Below are positions 36,150-47,375 of a stretch of DNA of 64,000 nt, piece by piece; the first letter of the stretch is position 1, and each line of letters begins with the position of its first letter. A model generated the notes under the pieces. It searched no databases and was not told the origin of the DNA. It saw only the letters and a program-made list of their open reading frames with translations. The translations under genes were made by a program, and so were the position numbers. The stretch is from assembly GCA_006176705.1 (NCBI GenBank), contig QRFJ01004941.1:55143-119142 (forward strand), read 5' to 3'. The stretch comes from Cocos nucifera. Taxonomy: Eukaryota > Streptophyta > Magnoliopsida > Arecales > Arecaceae.

Positions 36150-37752
36150 TTTATTCAACTGAAAAGAAAATATAAGATTATATTAGTACTTAAATTATTT
36201 AATCCTAAAGACTTGAACTTTAGTCCAAAGATTCTTTCACTATTTTTATGAACTGATAGCCTCTACCTCCAATTCGAGAAATTATACTAACTCCTTAGTG
36301 GGTACTGAAATCCTTATAGACTATAAATGGGCCCAAGAAAAGCTCTGGCCAACCTATGTGCATCTATAGATATGTTCACAACCAATTGCTTCTCCAAATA
36401 ATTTTTAGTAATTTGATTTTATTCTAGAAATCAATTCAGTAGGCTATGGCCTTTACTAAAAATATTTGGTTAGGTCCAACCATTAACATGATTGACTTTT
36501 GTGCTTCAAACGAATGAAAACCAAGCTCAAGGAAAGATCTGGCCAATCTGATTACCATTCAGAGAGTGTGACCTAATCATCATTTGATGGATAGTAATTT
36601 CAATATGCAAATAAGCACCAGAAGTAAGGCACGTCCAATATCCATCTAAAAAATTGGACTCATTATCATTCATCTTAATGGAAGGCTATGACTCAATTAT
36701 CCCCATAACTTTATCATTTTATGGACTTAATAATTTAGAGGATTTAGATTAAATGTGATTTAAGGATAGAATTGACATAGATGAAATTATTTCCACTAAC
36801 TTCACCAAGTCAAATCTTCCCAAAGACTTCATCATGTCAATTATTGAGGACTAGGATAATATTCAATCCATGGGCACCTAATTCAGTCTTACTGATTGAA
36901 ATCAATCAAACTGATTTCTAGTGATATGGGTCAGCTAAAATTATCAAGTGATCTAATCAAATTCTAATCGACAATGTTAGTCAAGTAAGTGAGATCAGTT
37001 GAAGGGATATGCCACTAACTCATCAAAGATCGAATCAGTGCGAGTAGCTTTCAATTAAAAACAATTGGAGTAGACTGCCAAACTTACCTTAGATACCAAC
37101 TAGTTAATTAGGTTCAATCTGATCAACCTAGTAATTTTGGGCTGGATCGCTTAGTCATAAATCAAGTCCATCTTGGTCCTTGTTGAGGACATGGACTTAT
37201 CCAACTACAACTATTGAGGTTGAATCTAGAGTATCCTTAATCTAATCTAATTTAATATTTGGTTAGATTTGATCAATTACTCTAGTTAAGTTTATTTTTT
37301 AACTAACCTTAGATCTAACCTAATTAATGGACGAAATTCATTTAACCCTTTAACCCATAATTTTATGTTTTTATCATAAGATCTTTAATTCATAGTTCTA
37401 GACCCTACTAGACAACACTTAATTCTTTCAATTAAATTTTGGACTGATGGGTTGGAGTTTAGCATTTCAAAAAAAAAAAATTAAATTTTGAAAGATTTTC
37501 TATATTTTCTATTTTTTAAATAGATCGACTCATTTCAGAAATAGATCGACTAATTTCTCAAACAATAATCTATTGCTAGTTTTAAACAAAAAATCAAGCA
37601 TAATAAAATTAAACCATAAATCAACTTTTAGATTGAATCTAAACTTATTCATGTTTAACTTTTATATTAAAATAATTTTAATAATAAAAATTCTTTCACT
37701 ATTTATCTTAATGAATGAGTTCACGGTGGCACCCCTATCAGCATAAGGGATC
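36150..37752 (-). other. 5' leader of element F
   Basis: Untranslated leader with the same landmarks as the Angela-like leaders: GTCAAGTAAGTGAGATCAG at ~36982, CTTAGATACCAA at ~37088, and GGCACCCCTATCAGCATAAGG at 37728. It is cut at 37752 by element G. PBS and adjoining LTR are missing. Confidence 0.7.
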
Positions 37753-39245
37753 TGTTGACCCTATGATTGATTTTGATGATTGTCAAATCTTGAGTATTTG
37801 AGTATTTAACCATATGTTTCATGAGTGGATGTAGATCTTTTTAGGTATTTAAATTATAGAATTAATCCAAGAAAAGATCTACATAAATTCACCTAGTCAA
37901 GGGCTTCATAAGAAAAATTTTGAGTTTCCAACTTGAAGGTGTCGACCCCAAGGCTAAAGGTGTCAACCTGTATCCTGAAACAAGGCAAAAAGTTTAAGAT
38001 TTTAAAGTTTAGAAATCCCAGGTATCGACCCCAGGAGCAAAGGTGTTGACCCCAGGCTTTTGATATGCATTGGCATGTAGAGGGGATGACCTCTAGGTCA
38101 ACCCCTATGCCAGAGATGACCCCAGGGTCGACCTCTATTTTATAGAATAGAAGACAGAGAGCAGAAAACCTTCGAATCCAAGAAAGTATCGACACATGAA
38201 GAAAAAGTATCCACACCTAAGAAAAAAGTATTGGCACCTGTAGAAAAAGTATCGACATCTGAAAGAAAAGTGTCGACATCTGAAAGAAAAGTGTCGACCC
38301 CAAGCATAGAACACAGCATAACGATTAGTTTTTTGCAGTTCTCTAATAGGCCATTCTCCACTCCAATGGCTAGTCCAAGCTTTCCAATGGGCAAAACTCA
38401 CTCAATAGTCACTCCCAATTATAAAAATAGTAAGAAAAATATTTTGGAGAAACAGATTCAGGATCAAAGAAAGAAAATCATTCAAGTAAAGGGAGTTACA
38501 CTAAATATCCAAAAATAAGAGAAAAGAGAGAGATTTAAGCTTCAAATTTATAGGGCATTCATGAGTCATCTTTCATAATAATTCAAGCAATCTCTCAGCA
38601 CCATTTGAGGAGAAGAGAAGCTACCATAGAGCATTCATTCAGCCTCTTCTTTTCACACCAAAAAGAGTTTCTTTTTGTTCTAAGTCTTGAGCTGAATTTT
38701 TATTATTTGTATTTTATTTTCTTTACAAGTTTCTTTGGTGGAATAAAATATCGGGTATAAGCTAGTCCTAACCAGTAATTGGATGGTATATAGATTTTGG
38801 TTGGTGAGCCTAGAAAATCAGTCGGGTTGATAATGATCCCGAGAAAACTATCGGTGTAAGGCTATGGTTGATGAGCCCGGCAAAATCAACTGGATTTATT
38901 TGTGATCCTAGATTAAAATAAACACACTATAATCTAGTGATTATAGTGAAATTCCCAAGAAAAGCTTGGGAAGTGGACATAGGTGTGGGTTGCACCAAAC
39001 CACTATAAAAATTTTGTGTGTTTGTGTTGGCCTTTCTTGTTTGCTTTACTTAGCTTTTAATTTTTGTTTTGCATTACTTTAATTATTGTAAAGCTTAAAC
39101 TATAGTTGGTTTCTGCAATTGCACATTGTAATCACCTCACATCCACTCAAGTTTTGCTAAAGTTGAAGCACATATTTACTTAGAGTTTAATTTGGCTAAA
39201 ATTTTAAAAGAACTCAATTCACCTCCCTTCTTGGCTTGCTACCTC
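37753..39245 (+). repeat. Element G 5' LTR
   Basis: TGTTGACCCTATGATTG start. The 3' end is placed just before the AAATAAG-PBS join; the exact end is uncertain because the partner LTR is truncated. It contains the GTGTCGAC minisatellite and a CAAGCTTTCCAATGGGCAAA block matched at 46110. Confidence 0.75.
38184..38304 (+). repeat. 21-bp minisatellite (GTRTCGACAYCTG core), 5 full units plus a part
   Basis: Five full 21-bp units and a partial one, each AAGT-RTCGACAYCTG followed by an A-rich tail. Because 21 is a multiple of three, the complement translates as a repeating VDTF heptad. The other LTR has one unit fewer. Confidence 0.9.
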
Positions 39246-39256
39246 TAGGAAATAAG

Positions 39257-39268
39257 TGGTATCAGAGC
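39257..39268 (+). other. Primer-binding site of element G
   Basis: TGGTATCAGAGC, matching initiator methionine tRNA; 51 bases upstream of the gag ATG. Confidence 0.85.
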
Positions 39269-39318
39269 AGGTGCTCTGTTATTAATTGTTGACCTAATCA
39301 TCAAGGATAAAAGATCAA

Positions 39319-40947
39319 ATGGCAATCCCAAGTGGTGTTTCTTTTGTTGAAGGCCAATCCACTTCTAGACCACCTCTATTTGATGGCACCAATTACACCT
39401 TCTGAAAAATCAAAATGAGAATCTTCATATAAGCTCTAGACTATAAATTGTGGAAAATCATAACTAGAGGATCACACACACCAACAAAAATAGTAAATGG
39501 CATAACTCATCCCAAACCAAAAAAGGAATGGGATCAATTTGATAAAAAGATGGCTCAATTGAATGGAAAAGCCATCAATGTACTTTATTGTTCCTTAGAT
39601 GTGCATGAGTTTAATAGAATATCTTCTTGTACATTAGCTAAAGAAATTTGGCACATGTTAGAGATAACTCATGAAGGAACAAATCAAGTCAAAGAGTCTA
39701 AAATTAACTTGCTTGTTCATAAATATGAAATGTTCAAAATGGAGAAACATGAGTCTATTTTTGATATGTTCACCAAATTTACTGAAATTATAAGTGCTTT
39801 AAATGGCCTAGGCAAAACTTATTCTAACTATGATCTTGTTTGCAAAGTGCTTAGGTCTTTACCTAAAGATTGGGAAGCTAAGGTGACGACAATATAAAAA
39901 GCGAAGGATCTCACCAAGCTATCCCAAAAGGGACTCATGGGTTCTCTTATGACCCATGAGATGCATATGGCTCAAAAGAAAGATGAAGAGGAGCCAAAGA
40001 AAATGAAGACCATCATCTTCAAGTCTACTTTAAATTATCAAGAAAGCGATGAGTTAGAGGAAGATGAAAAAGATGATGAGGACATGGTGCTTCTTTCAAG
40101 AAACTTCAAGAAGCTTCTTATAAAGAAAGACATGAAGAAGAAGGAGAAAGAAGAGAAGAAAATTATCACCAACAACCAAATGCACTCTGAAAAGATGAAG
40201 AGGAGTACCTTACTAGGACATTTGAAAAGTGGGGACTCATCAAGCTCAGATGAGGAAGAGGAAAACGAGAATCTTTGCCTCATGGCCTTGGAGGATGAGG
40301 TAAATTCTGAAAACTTATCCAATTTTACTTTTGATTAACTACTTGATGCCTTTAATGAACTAATATATGAATTTAAAAAGTTAAGGCAAAAAAGTAGGGA
40401 CCATAAAAGGAATAAAACTAATTTAATGAAAGAAAAAAATTTCTTAGCTAAAGAAAAAGAAAATTTGATTAAATCTAAAAATTCTTTAGATAAAGAAATT
40501 CTTGAGCTTAAAAAGAAAAATGATATTTTGAAATCTTTCCTAAAAAAAAATGAAAATCTTTTAATTGAAAAGAAAGAGCTCTTAAAAGAAAATAAAAAAT
40601 TAAGAAGAGAAGTTGAAATTTTGAAACCTATAGCTAAAAAGTTTACAATTAGCTTTCAAAATCTTCAATCCTTGGTAAAAACCAATGGGGCTATTTTCAA
40701 TAAAATAAAAATCAATTTTAATATGTCAACAAAATAGCAAAATACTAAAATTATTTTTACTAGAGCTTCAACTAAAAATCATCCTATTAAGTGCTTTAAA
40801 TGTAATCAAATTAGCCATAAGATTTCGGAATGCAATTTTAAAAGAATTGGCCAAACCTTGATTAAACAAATTTGGGTTTCCAAAGAAATCTTGAATACTA
40901 ACTCCTATGGACCCAAGATGACTTGGGTACCAAAAGTTTTGAAGTGA
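39319..40947 (+). pseudogene. Gag of element G, one frame with five nonsense codons
   Basis: From ATG 39319 (MAIPSGVSFVEGQSTSRPP) a single frame of 542 codons reaches TGA 40945. Stops interrupt it at codons 29 (TGA), 38 (TAA), 193 (TAA), 340 (TAA) and 473 (TAG), with no frameshift. Residues ~20-200 carry the UBN2-type gag fold (LAKEIWHMLEITHEGTNQVK, LRSLPKDWEAKVT). An acidic/lysine-rich region with runs of D/E and S follows (~215-340), then a long coiled coil (~370-465), then a zinc knuckle CFKCNQISHKISEC at 492-505, and a PKMTWVPK tail. This matches Gag of Maximus/SIRE copia elements. Pol, which should follow, is absent. Confidence 0.85.
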
Positions 40948-42069
40948 ACTTGTAGGTTTGCCAAGGATCCAATGCTCTTGAAAGAGAAAAATATTTTTAT
41001 TTGGATTCCTTGGATGTCAAGATGATAGGTGATAATTATTGGTAAAATCTAAACCTTTCTCTCATCATACCATCAATGATTGTTAAAATCTTTTTGATTG
41101 AATGAATCCTTTGATTAATATGCATGCATATAAAATTCCTTGCTTGAAATACTTCTTATGTTTAATTGATTGATTTTGATGCTTGCAATGAATTCATATC
41201 ATGTTGTGAATGTTTTGATTTTAAAGGATAATTTGCTCTCCTCTATATATCATGCCATGGTTAAAACACTTTAACTTGATATTCAACATAATCTTTAAAG
41301 ACTCCCCTTATCAATTCTATATTTGATGAATATAAACCTAGAAATGTTTAATTCCTTTAATTATTAAGCTTTCAAGAGAAACTAAGTTTAAATTAAATTT
41401 AATTGAATTTCCCCCATAAAATATTAAATTATTAAATTTACTCAAAATTACTTACATAAAATAATATTTGAATATAAATCATCTTCTCATAAAATTCAAA
41501 TGCTTGAAATTGCAATGCATCTTAGTCTTTTCTAAGGTTTCAAGTCTTTCCTAGTTGAAACCAAATATATAGAGCCTAGATCTAGAGTTTCCCTTCTCAA
41601 TACTCCTAATTTAATTAATTATCACATCCTATTTGGTTAAATCATTGAATCTTAAATTCAGTTTGAATGTCATCCTTAACCACCAAATCAGTTGAATAAC
41701 TTTTTGATCTAAATTTGATTAAATTTTCTTGATTTGGATCCTCTCTGGACTGATTCTTAATATAGGTGTCGACCCTAAACCCTCTAGGTGTCGACACTCA
41801 AGCCAAAAAAAAAAATCCTCTTGAAACTATTCTAAGAAGGTGTCGACACCTTACACTAAAAGTGTCAACCCCTTCCAAGGTGTCGATACTTTGTAAGCAA
41901 AGTGTCAATCCCTTTTTTGAGACTGGATCTTTTAAAACCCAAACCGTCCCTTTCTTGTTTTCATTTTTCATTTGATCCTTTGAATAGGAACCCCTCCAAA
42001 CTCCCACCACTATAAAATCCAAACCTCCAAACCCTTATTCAATCCCTCCTTCCCCTGTTTTGCTAAAAA
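40948..42069 (+). other. Element G spacer between gag and ORF2
   Basis: About 1.1 kb of AT-rich DNA without a coding frame, occupying the place where protease and pol would stand. The end of it (41766-41912) carries six GTGTCRAC-type motifs like those in the LTR. Confidence 0.7.
41766..41912 (+). repeat. Dispersed GTGTCGAC motifs inside element G
   Basis: GGTGTCGAC/AGTGTCAAC occurs six times at irregular spacing just upstream of ORF2. The motif is the same as in the LTR minisatellite, including the perfect palindrome GTGTCGACAC. Confidence 0.75.
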
Positions 42070-43377
42070 ATGCCATGTGTGAAGCGGGTTGCTTGACGAA
42101 AAAGAAGGTTGTGGACGGGTTTTCCAAGCCCTAGATCATCTTCTTCTCCATCTCCAGTCCGTGAACGATGCTCTAAGCATCATGCAGAGTAGATAATCTC
42201 TTTCCCATCAACAGCAGCCCCTTCTCCACCTCCAGCCATGTCTTCTCTACCTCAGGCCGCCCCCTCATCTTCTTAAGGTACTCCTTCATGGTCTGCAGCC
42301 ATCTCCTATATGGTTTCTATGGGTAGAAACATTGATTTTAGTTTTCTAGAGAAAAATGATTTTGATTTTGGAAGAAAACATAGAAATCTAGGATGAAAAT
42401 TCTTTTGCTTCCTAAATGTTTTGACCTACCCAAATCTAGTTAGAAAATTTTATTCAAATTTGAAGAGTGGAGATGGGGTCATTGAAACCAAGGTGAAAGG
42501 AGTTTTAATTATTTTTGATAGTGAAAAGTTAGGAAGAATTCTGAGGATGAGAGCTGAAGGGAGCCAAATAGATAGACTTAAAAAGAAATCAAAAGAGCTA
42601 AAATATATTTTAGGGAGAGAGGATATTAATGATTTAGAGGAGGTGAGTGCCAACCAGTTATCTACTGATATGTGCTTCCTACATCACATTTTCAGTTGGA
42701 TTTTCTTTCCTAAAATGGGTAGATTTGACTTTGTAGCTGCAAGAGACATATCCTTCATATACCATGTGATTCGAGAGATCCCCCTGAACCTTCCAACACT
42801 TATGATCAGATATATGGAGGATATGGTAGGGAGATCTAGGACTTCTCTATGCTTTGGGATGGCCTAGACTTTGATTTTTCAGGAGCATGGGATAGATTTT
42901 ATTGGAGAGACCCCTAGAGCATTGATGCACATAGATACATACAACGAACACTCCCTGTACCGTATGGGTTTTGAAAGATAGGGTGTTCATTGGGTTCATC
43001 GAGGTGCTTAAATACAAGCAGAGGATCCAGTTGAGGCTCCACCTATTATTCCAGTGCCAAATATTCAAATGGAGCGGCCAACAGCACCAACAGAATAGAC
43101 TTATGAGACCATAGAGGCATCGATGGACTATCTAGAGAGCTTAGATAGACCACACTCTAGATTGGATGAAGACTTGTTGGTTGAGAGGATCTCCTCGAGG
43201 ATCATGGCAGCTATCAGCTCAGAGATTCAATGACTCACCTTAGAGGCCATGTCATTGCTCAAAGAGGAGACTGCTCGTCTGATTCAGGAGATCTCTGCTA
43301 TGAGGATAGATGCTTCTGGCCAGCCTTCTATAGTTTTTGGACCATCTTCTTCTTCATCACCTGATCCTTGTTTTTAG
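42070..43377 (+). pseudogene. ORF2 of element G (plant transposon-protein type), nonsense-decayed
   Basis: A single frame of 435 codons from ATG 42070 (MPCVKRVA) to TAG 43375, without a frameshift but with about nine stops. The best open part is 42421-42867: YPNLVRKFYSNLKSGDG, KVKGVLIIFDSEKLGRILRM, LPTLMIRYMEDMVGRSRTSL. This resembles the 'putative plant transposon protein' domain found in Maximus-type retroelements; its role is not established. The N-terminus is basic and Ser/Pro-rich. The C-terminus has a helical stretch (VERISSRIMAAISSEIQ, LLKEETARLIQEISAMR) and a Ser-rich end. Most stops fit CAG/CAA/CGA to TAG/TAA/TGA. Confidence 0.7.
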
Positions 43378-44905
43378 AGCTTGATCCCTTCACTTAGGAT
43401 GCTAGGACATTACTCATGTAGCCTTAGAGCTTCCTAGCAATCTACTTTTTGTCAAAACATAGAACTTTGCATTTTGACCTAATATGTAATCAGTCATGTA
43501 AACAACTTTTGGAGTAAATAAAAAAAAAGATATTTCTCTTTTGAAAAATGTGATGCCTTAATCAATATTGAATTGTTTGATGTTTTATTATCATTTTACA
43601 TCCTTAAATTTGGCTATTGCTACAAAAGTAAGGGGGAGCAAATTCTAAAGAGTTATAACTTAAGTAAATATAAATGTTTAATTTCGATAATATGAAATTT
43701 AAAAAGTGCTCGATAAAGAGGAAGAACAATTGGAAAATAAAAATATTTAACATAAAAAAAAATAAATTTTAAGACTTCAATGAATGATTTGACTAATTAT
43801 TTGATAAATGAATTAACTAATGATTTGCCTCACTCATCAATGCTTTGTGATCTTAAAACTTTACTTAGTTATGAAAGTGGCTATGTTTGTCAAACAAAGG
43901 GGGAGAAAACATTAAAGAAGAAATAATTATGTGATTGAAAATTCATTTAAATCTCATGAATCTAATTTTTAATGCTAAATTCTTATTAAATATGCTCAAT
44001 TTAAAAGAAAAAAAGGGGAGAAATACTTTGATTTGTTTAAAGTCACTAAGTGACTTATGTTGGTATCAATGAACATTCATTACATAATACTATAGAGCTT
44101 TCATGTGCTTCTAAATTTTCAGTTTTAACTTTCATAATTTGAATGATATTGTAGTTCAAACTCTTAACAATTAATTGAAGTTTAACTGATTTTGAAACAT
44201 ACTCTAAACCTAAATTTTCTTGTGATAAGTCATATTTTATCTTGAAAGATTCAAATTGACTTATGCCAAGAAAATTCAATTTCATCCTTTGATTCACATA
44301 TGCTTATTATTTTTGATCTACTTGACTATATTACTACTTCTTTGAAAAATTAATAGAAGTTAACTTTGAGTTAATTTGAAATATTTTCTATGCTACAAAC
44401 AAGTTGAATTTGACACTCTTTTAAACTTGAGACTCATTTAGAGATGTAAATATGATTTTAAGTTCTATCATATGGGAGACTTTTAAAATTGGAACATCAT
44501 TTGCCAAATTTCTTTTATTCAATACATTCATGATGCATATCATTTCTAAATTAAGTTGATGGATTTCTTTTAAGACAAGAAAAGAATAAATATCATATTT
44601 TTAACAAAAAAGCTCAAATTTTTAAACTTAAATTGAAAATCTACATTGTTGGTATCAAATAGAATTTTGACTTCAGACATACTTTTCATGATATCAATTA
44701 AGCTAAATCATCTAAAAAGATTCTATCCCTTAAATATCTTGATGAAATCAGGATTCAAATATTTTCGAATGGGGGAGAGTGACATCAATATGAATCCAAT
44801 ATCCTATATGCTTACTTTTCATATTAAATATCCATGAAATTTAAATTTGATACCCTCTTGAACTTCAATTAAAATTTTCTAAATTTAATATATTTATCTA
44901 AATTT
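43378..44905 (+). other. Element G 3' spacer with repeated purine tracts
   Basis: AT-rich and non-coding. PPT-like tracts (AAGGGGGAG and variants) lie near 43630, 43896, 44011 and 44770, in addition to those in the duplicated units downstream. Confidence 0.6.
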
Positions 44906-44909
44906 TGAT

Positions 44910-45523
44910 TGATTTTGATTATACATCTCTAATCCTTCCCATAAGCTTTTTGATGTTGTCAAAAAGGGAGAGAAGATTTGTTGAGTATATGCTTGAAACT
45001 ATAATACATTTCATGGAGCTTATTGAAAGTCTTTTAAAATCCTTGAATCTGAATTTAAGTTAAATGGGAGCCTTCATGAAGTGTGCATTTATATTTATGT
45101 ATATTATCACTTAATGATTTATACTAGCCAATTTATTGAAACACATCAAATTTTATTTATATGTATATTCTCAATGTTTTGTCATCATCAAAAAGGGGGA
45201 GATTGTTGATCCTATGATTGATTTTGATGATATATCTCTGATCCCTTCCATAAGCTTTTTGACGTTGTCAAAAAGGGGGAGAAGATTTGTTGAGTATATG
45301 CTTGAGCCTATAATACATTTCATGGAGCTTATTGAAAGTCTTTTAAAATCCTTGAATTTGAATTTAAGTTAAATGAGAGCCTTCATGAAGTATGCATTTA
45401 TATTTATGTATATTATCACTTCATGATTTATACTAGTCAGTTTATTGAAATACATCAAATTTTATTTCTATACGTATACTCAAAGTTTTGCCATCATCAT
45501 AAAGGGGAGATTGTTGATCCTAT
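44910..45523 (+). repeat. Tandem duplication (~308 bp) of PPT and LTR start
   Basis: Two head-to-tail units, about 44910-45217 and 45218-45523. Each has TAAGCTTTTTGA, a purine tract, a CTTGAATTTGAATTTAAG-like stretch, a second purine tract and TGTTGATCCTATG. LTR-start sequences therefore occur at both 45204 and 45512; only the second leads into a full LTR. Confidence 0.9.
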
Positions 45524-46376
45524 GATTGATTTTGATGATTGCCAAACCTTGAATATTTGAGTATTTAATCATATATTTTATGAGTGGATGTAAGTCTTGT
45601 TAGGTATTTAAATTATAGAATTAATCCAAGAAATGATCTACACAAAATCACCACGTTAAGGGCTTCATAAGAAAAATTTTGAGTTTCTAACATGAAGGTG
45701 TCGACCCCAAGGCTAAAGGTGTCGACCCCTATCCTGAAACAAGTCAAAAAGTTTAAGATTTTAAAGTTCAGAATGTCCAGATGTCGACCCCGAGAGTCAA
45801 GATGTTGACCCCAAGCTTCTCTCACGTACTGGCACAAAGAGGGGTCGACCTAGAGGTTGACCTCTGTGCTAGAGGATGACCCTAGGGTCGACCTCTATTA
45901 CACAGAACATAAGATAGAGCAAAAAACCTTCAGATCCCAGGAAGTGTCGACACCAAATGAAAAATTATCGACACCTAAGAAAAAAGTATCAACATCTGTA
46001 GAAAAAGTGTCGACACCTGAAAGAAAAGTGTCAACCCCAAGCACGGGACAGCATAGCGGCTAATTTTCTACACTTCTCCAATAGGCCATTCTCCACTCCA
46101 ATGGCTAGTCCAAGCTTCTCAATGGGCAAAACTCACTCAATAGTCACTCCCAAGTATAAAAATAGTAAGAAAAATATTTTGGAGAAAGAGATTAAGGATC
46201 AAAGAAAGAAAATCATTCAATGAAAGGAAGTTACATTGAATATCCAAAAAAAGGATAAAAGAGAGAGATTTAAGCTTCAAATTTAGCGGGCATTCAAGAG
46301 TCATCTTCTATAACACTTCAAACAATCTCTCAGCACCATTTGAGGAGAAGAGAAGCTATCATAGAGCATTCATTCA
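45512..46376 (+). repeat. Element G 3' LTR, truncated
   Basis: Matches 37753-38632 through GAGCATTCATTCA, then stops at a sharp junction. It lacks roughly the last 600 bp. The minisatellite has four full units (45942-46025) plus a partial one. Confidence 0.85.
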
Positions 46377-47111
46377 AGGGAAGCTCTTTCAGCCAATAGA
46401 AATGGAGTGCTCAGTCAAGAAAGTTGCAGAGTCTTGAAAAAAGAAGAGAGCTTGGAGAAAACGTATCTGAAGGATCCCTTTTATAGCCCCAGAGCATGTA
46501 ACAAATTGATAGTGATAGCCATAATCATCTAGTAGTGGGCCACTCAGGACCACGTGGGGTTTGTTATAAAAGATAGTGTTTATTGTCATGATGTGCCAGT
46601 CTATTCGAAATTTAATAGTCAAAGTTTAGAGGAGTAGACATCAGCTGGTGATGAACTTTGAGCTATATCAGTTTCAGAGGAGTTCGGACTCTTCTAAGGT
46701 AGTCTGTGTGTGGGTTGGTTTATGTCGTGTATGGGATCAAATTCGTCTAGGCGAGGAGACCTTTCTAGGTGATTGTCGGAAGTTTGGCTGAAAGGGGTTC
46801 AGAAGTTCTACAATCAGAGAAACCTTGAAGAAAGTCTATCGGAGATCTCTAAAAGTGGATTTGCTAGGAGAATCTAGAAGTAGGTCTGTTGGAGGGATCT
46901 ATATGCAGATCTATTGGAGGAGAGACCTGAGGGAGAATTTGTCTGATGGAAGAATCCAACTGCTGGAGAGGTCCAAAAGGAGCTCGACTACTGAAGACAT
47001 TCGAAAAAAGCTCGGCTGCTGGAGAAGTCCCAAGAGAAAGAATTCGCAATTGAAGCTCTTCTATGATGATCAATTACATTAGGCTAAGCATTAGACTAGA
47101 CTTCGGCGGAA
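46377..47111 (+). repeat. LTR fragment of another element, possibly Ty3/gypsy
   Basis: Starts at a break and ends GGGGTTTATCCCCAACA, an LTR-like CA end abutting F's LTR relic. It has a CCCTTTTATAGCCCC promoter-like stretch near 46480 and several loose copies of a CTGGAGARGTCC phrase (46905-47030). The family call is from general appearance only. Confidence 0.35.
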
Positions 47112-47375
47112 GCGGGGTTTATCCCCAACAGCACGCAATGACTTAGACTCGATTACATTGTCATCCTTGATAACAATATATTATTTGATTGTAAATAAGT
47201 TTAAGGATTAAATGATAAATCATCCTTTATCAAGTCTAAATAGTCCTAAGGACTTCATTATAGAAGAGTTCATTATAAGAAGATGCGCAATAATGATGAA
47301 ATTGCTAGAATAATAATTTTATTCGTCATGATTCAAGTATAAATTATATTCAACTCAAGCATCTACAATCTAGAT
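47112..47375 (-). repeat. Element F 5' LTR relic
   Basis: Aligns with 32593-32830 (CATTGTCATCCTTGATAAC, AGTCTAAATAGTCC, AGTATAAATTATATT). It is bounded on the left by the CA end of the previous fragment and on the right by element H. Confidence 0.75.

Larger units (their letters stand above)
37753..46376 (+). mobile_element. Non-autonomous Maximus/SIRE-like LTR element G (gag + ORF2, no pol)
   Basis: The LTR start TGTTGACC/TGTTGATCCTATG is found at 37753 and 45512. The PBS is at 39257-39268, with gag at 39319-40947, a second ORF at 42070-43377 and purine tracts AAAAAGGGGGAGA before the 3' LTR. No protease, integrase, RT or RNase H is detectable between 40948 and 45203. The 3' LTR is truncated at 46376. 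It would depend on enzymes from a full-length relative. It sits in F's leader. Confidence 0.8.

Noticed and set aside
38140..38394. 84-codon minus-strand frame with VDTF heptads as a repeat protein gene
   Set aside because: It is created by the 21-bp minisatellite inside G's LTR and is not preserved outside it.
40038..40322. Ser/Phe-rich minus-strand frame
   Set aside because: Mirror of the acidic, lysine-rich part of G's gag on the other strand.
46825..47082. 85-codon plus-strand frame with REDRRSL-like basic composition
   Set aside because: It arises from purine-rich loose repeats in an LTR fragment; no family resemblance and no partner copy.
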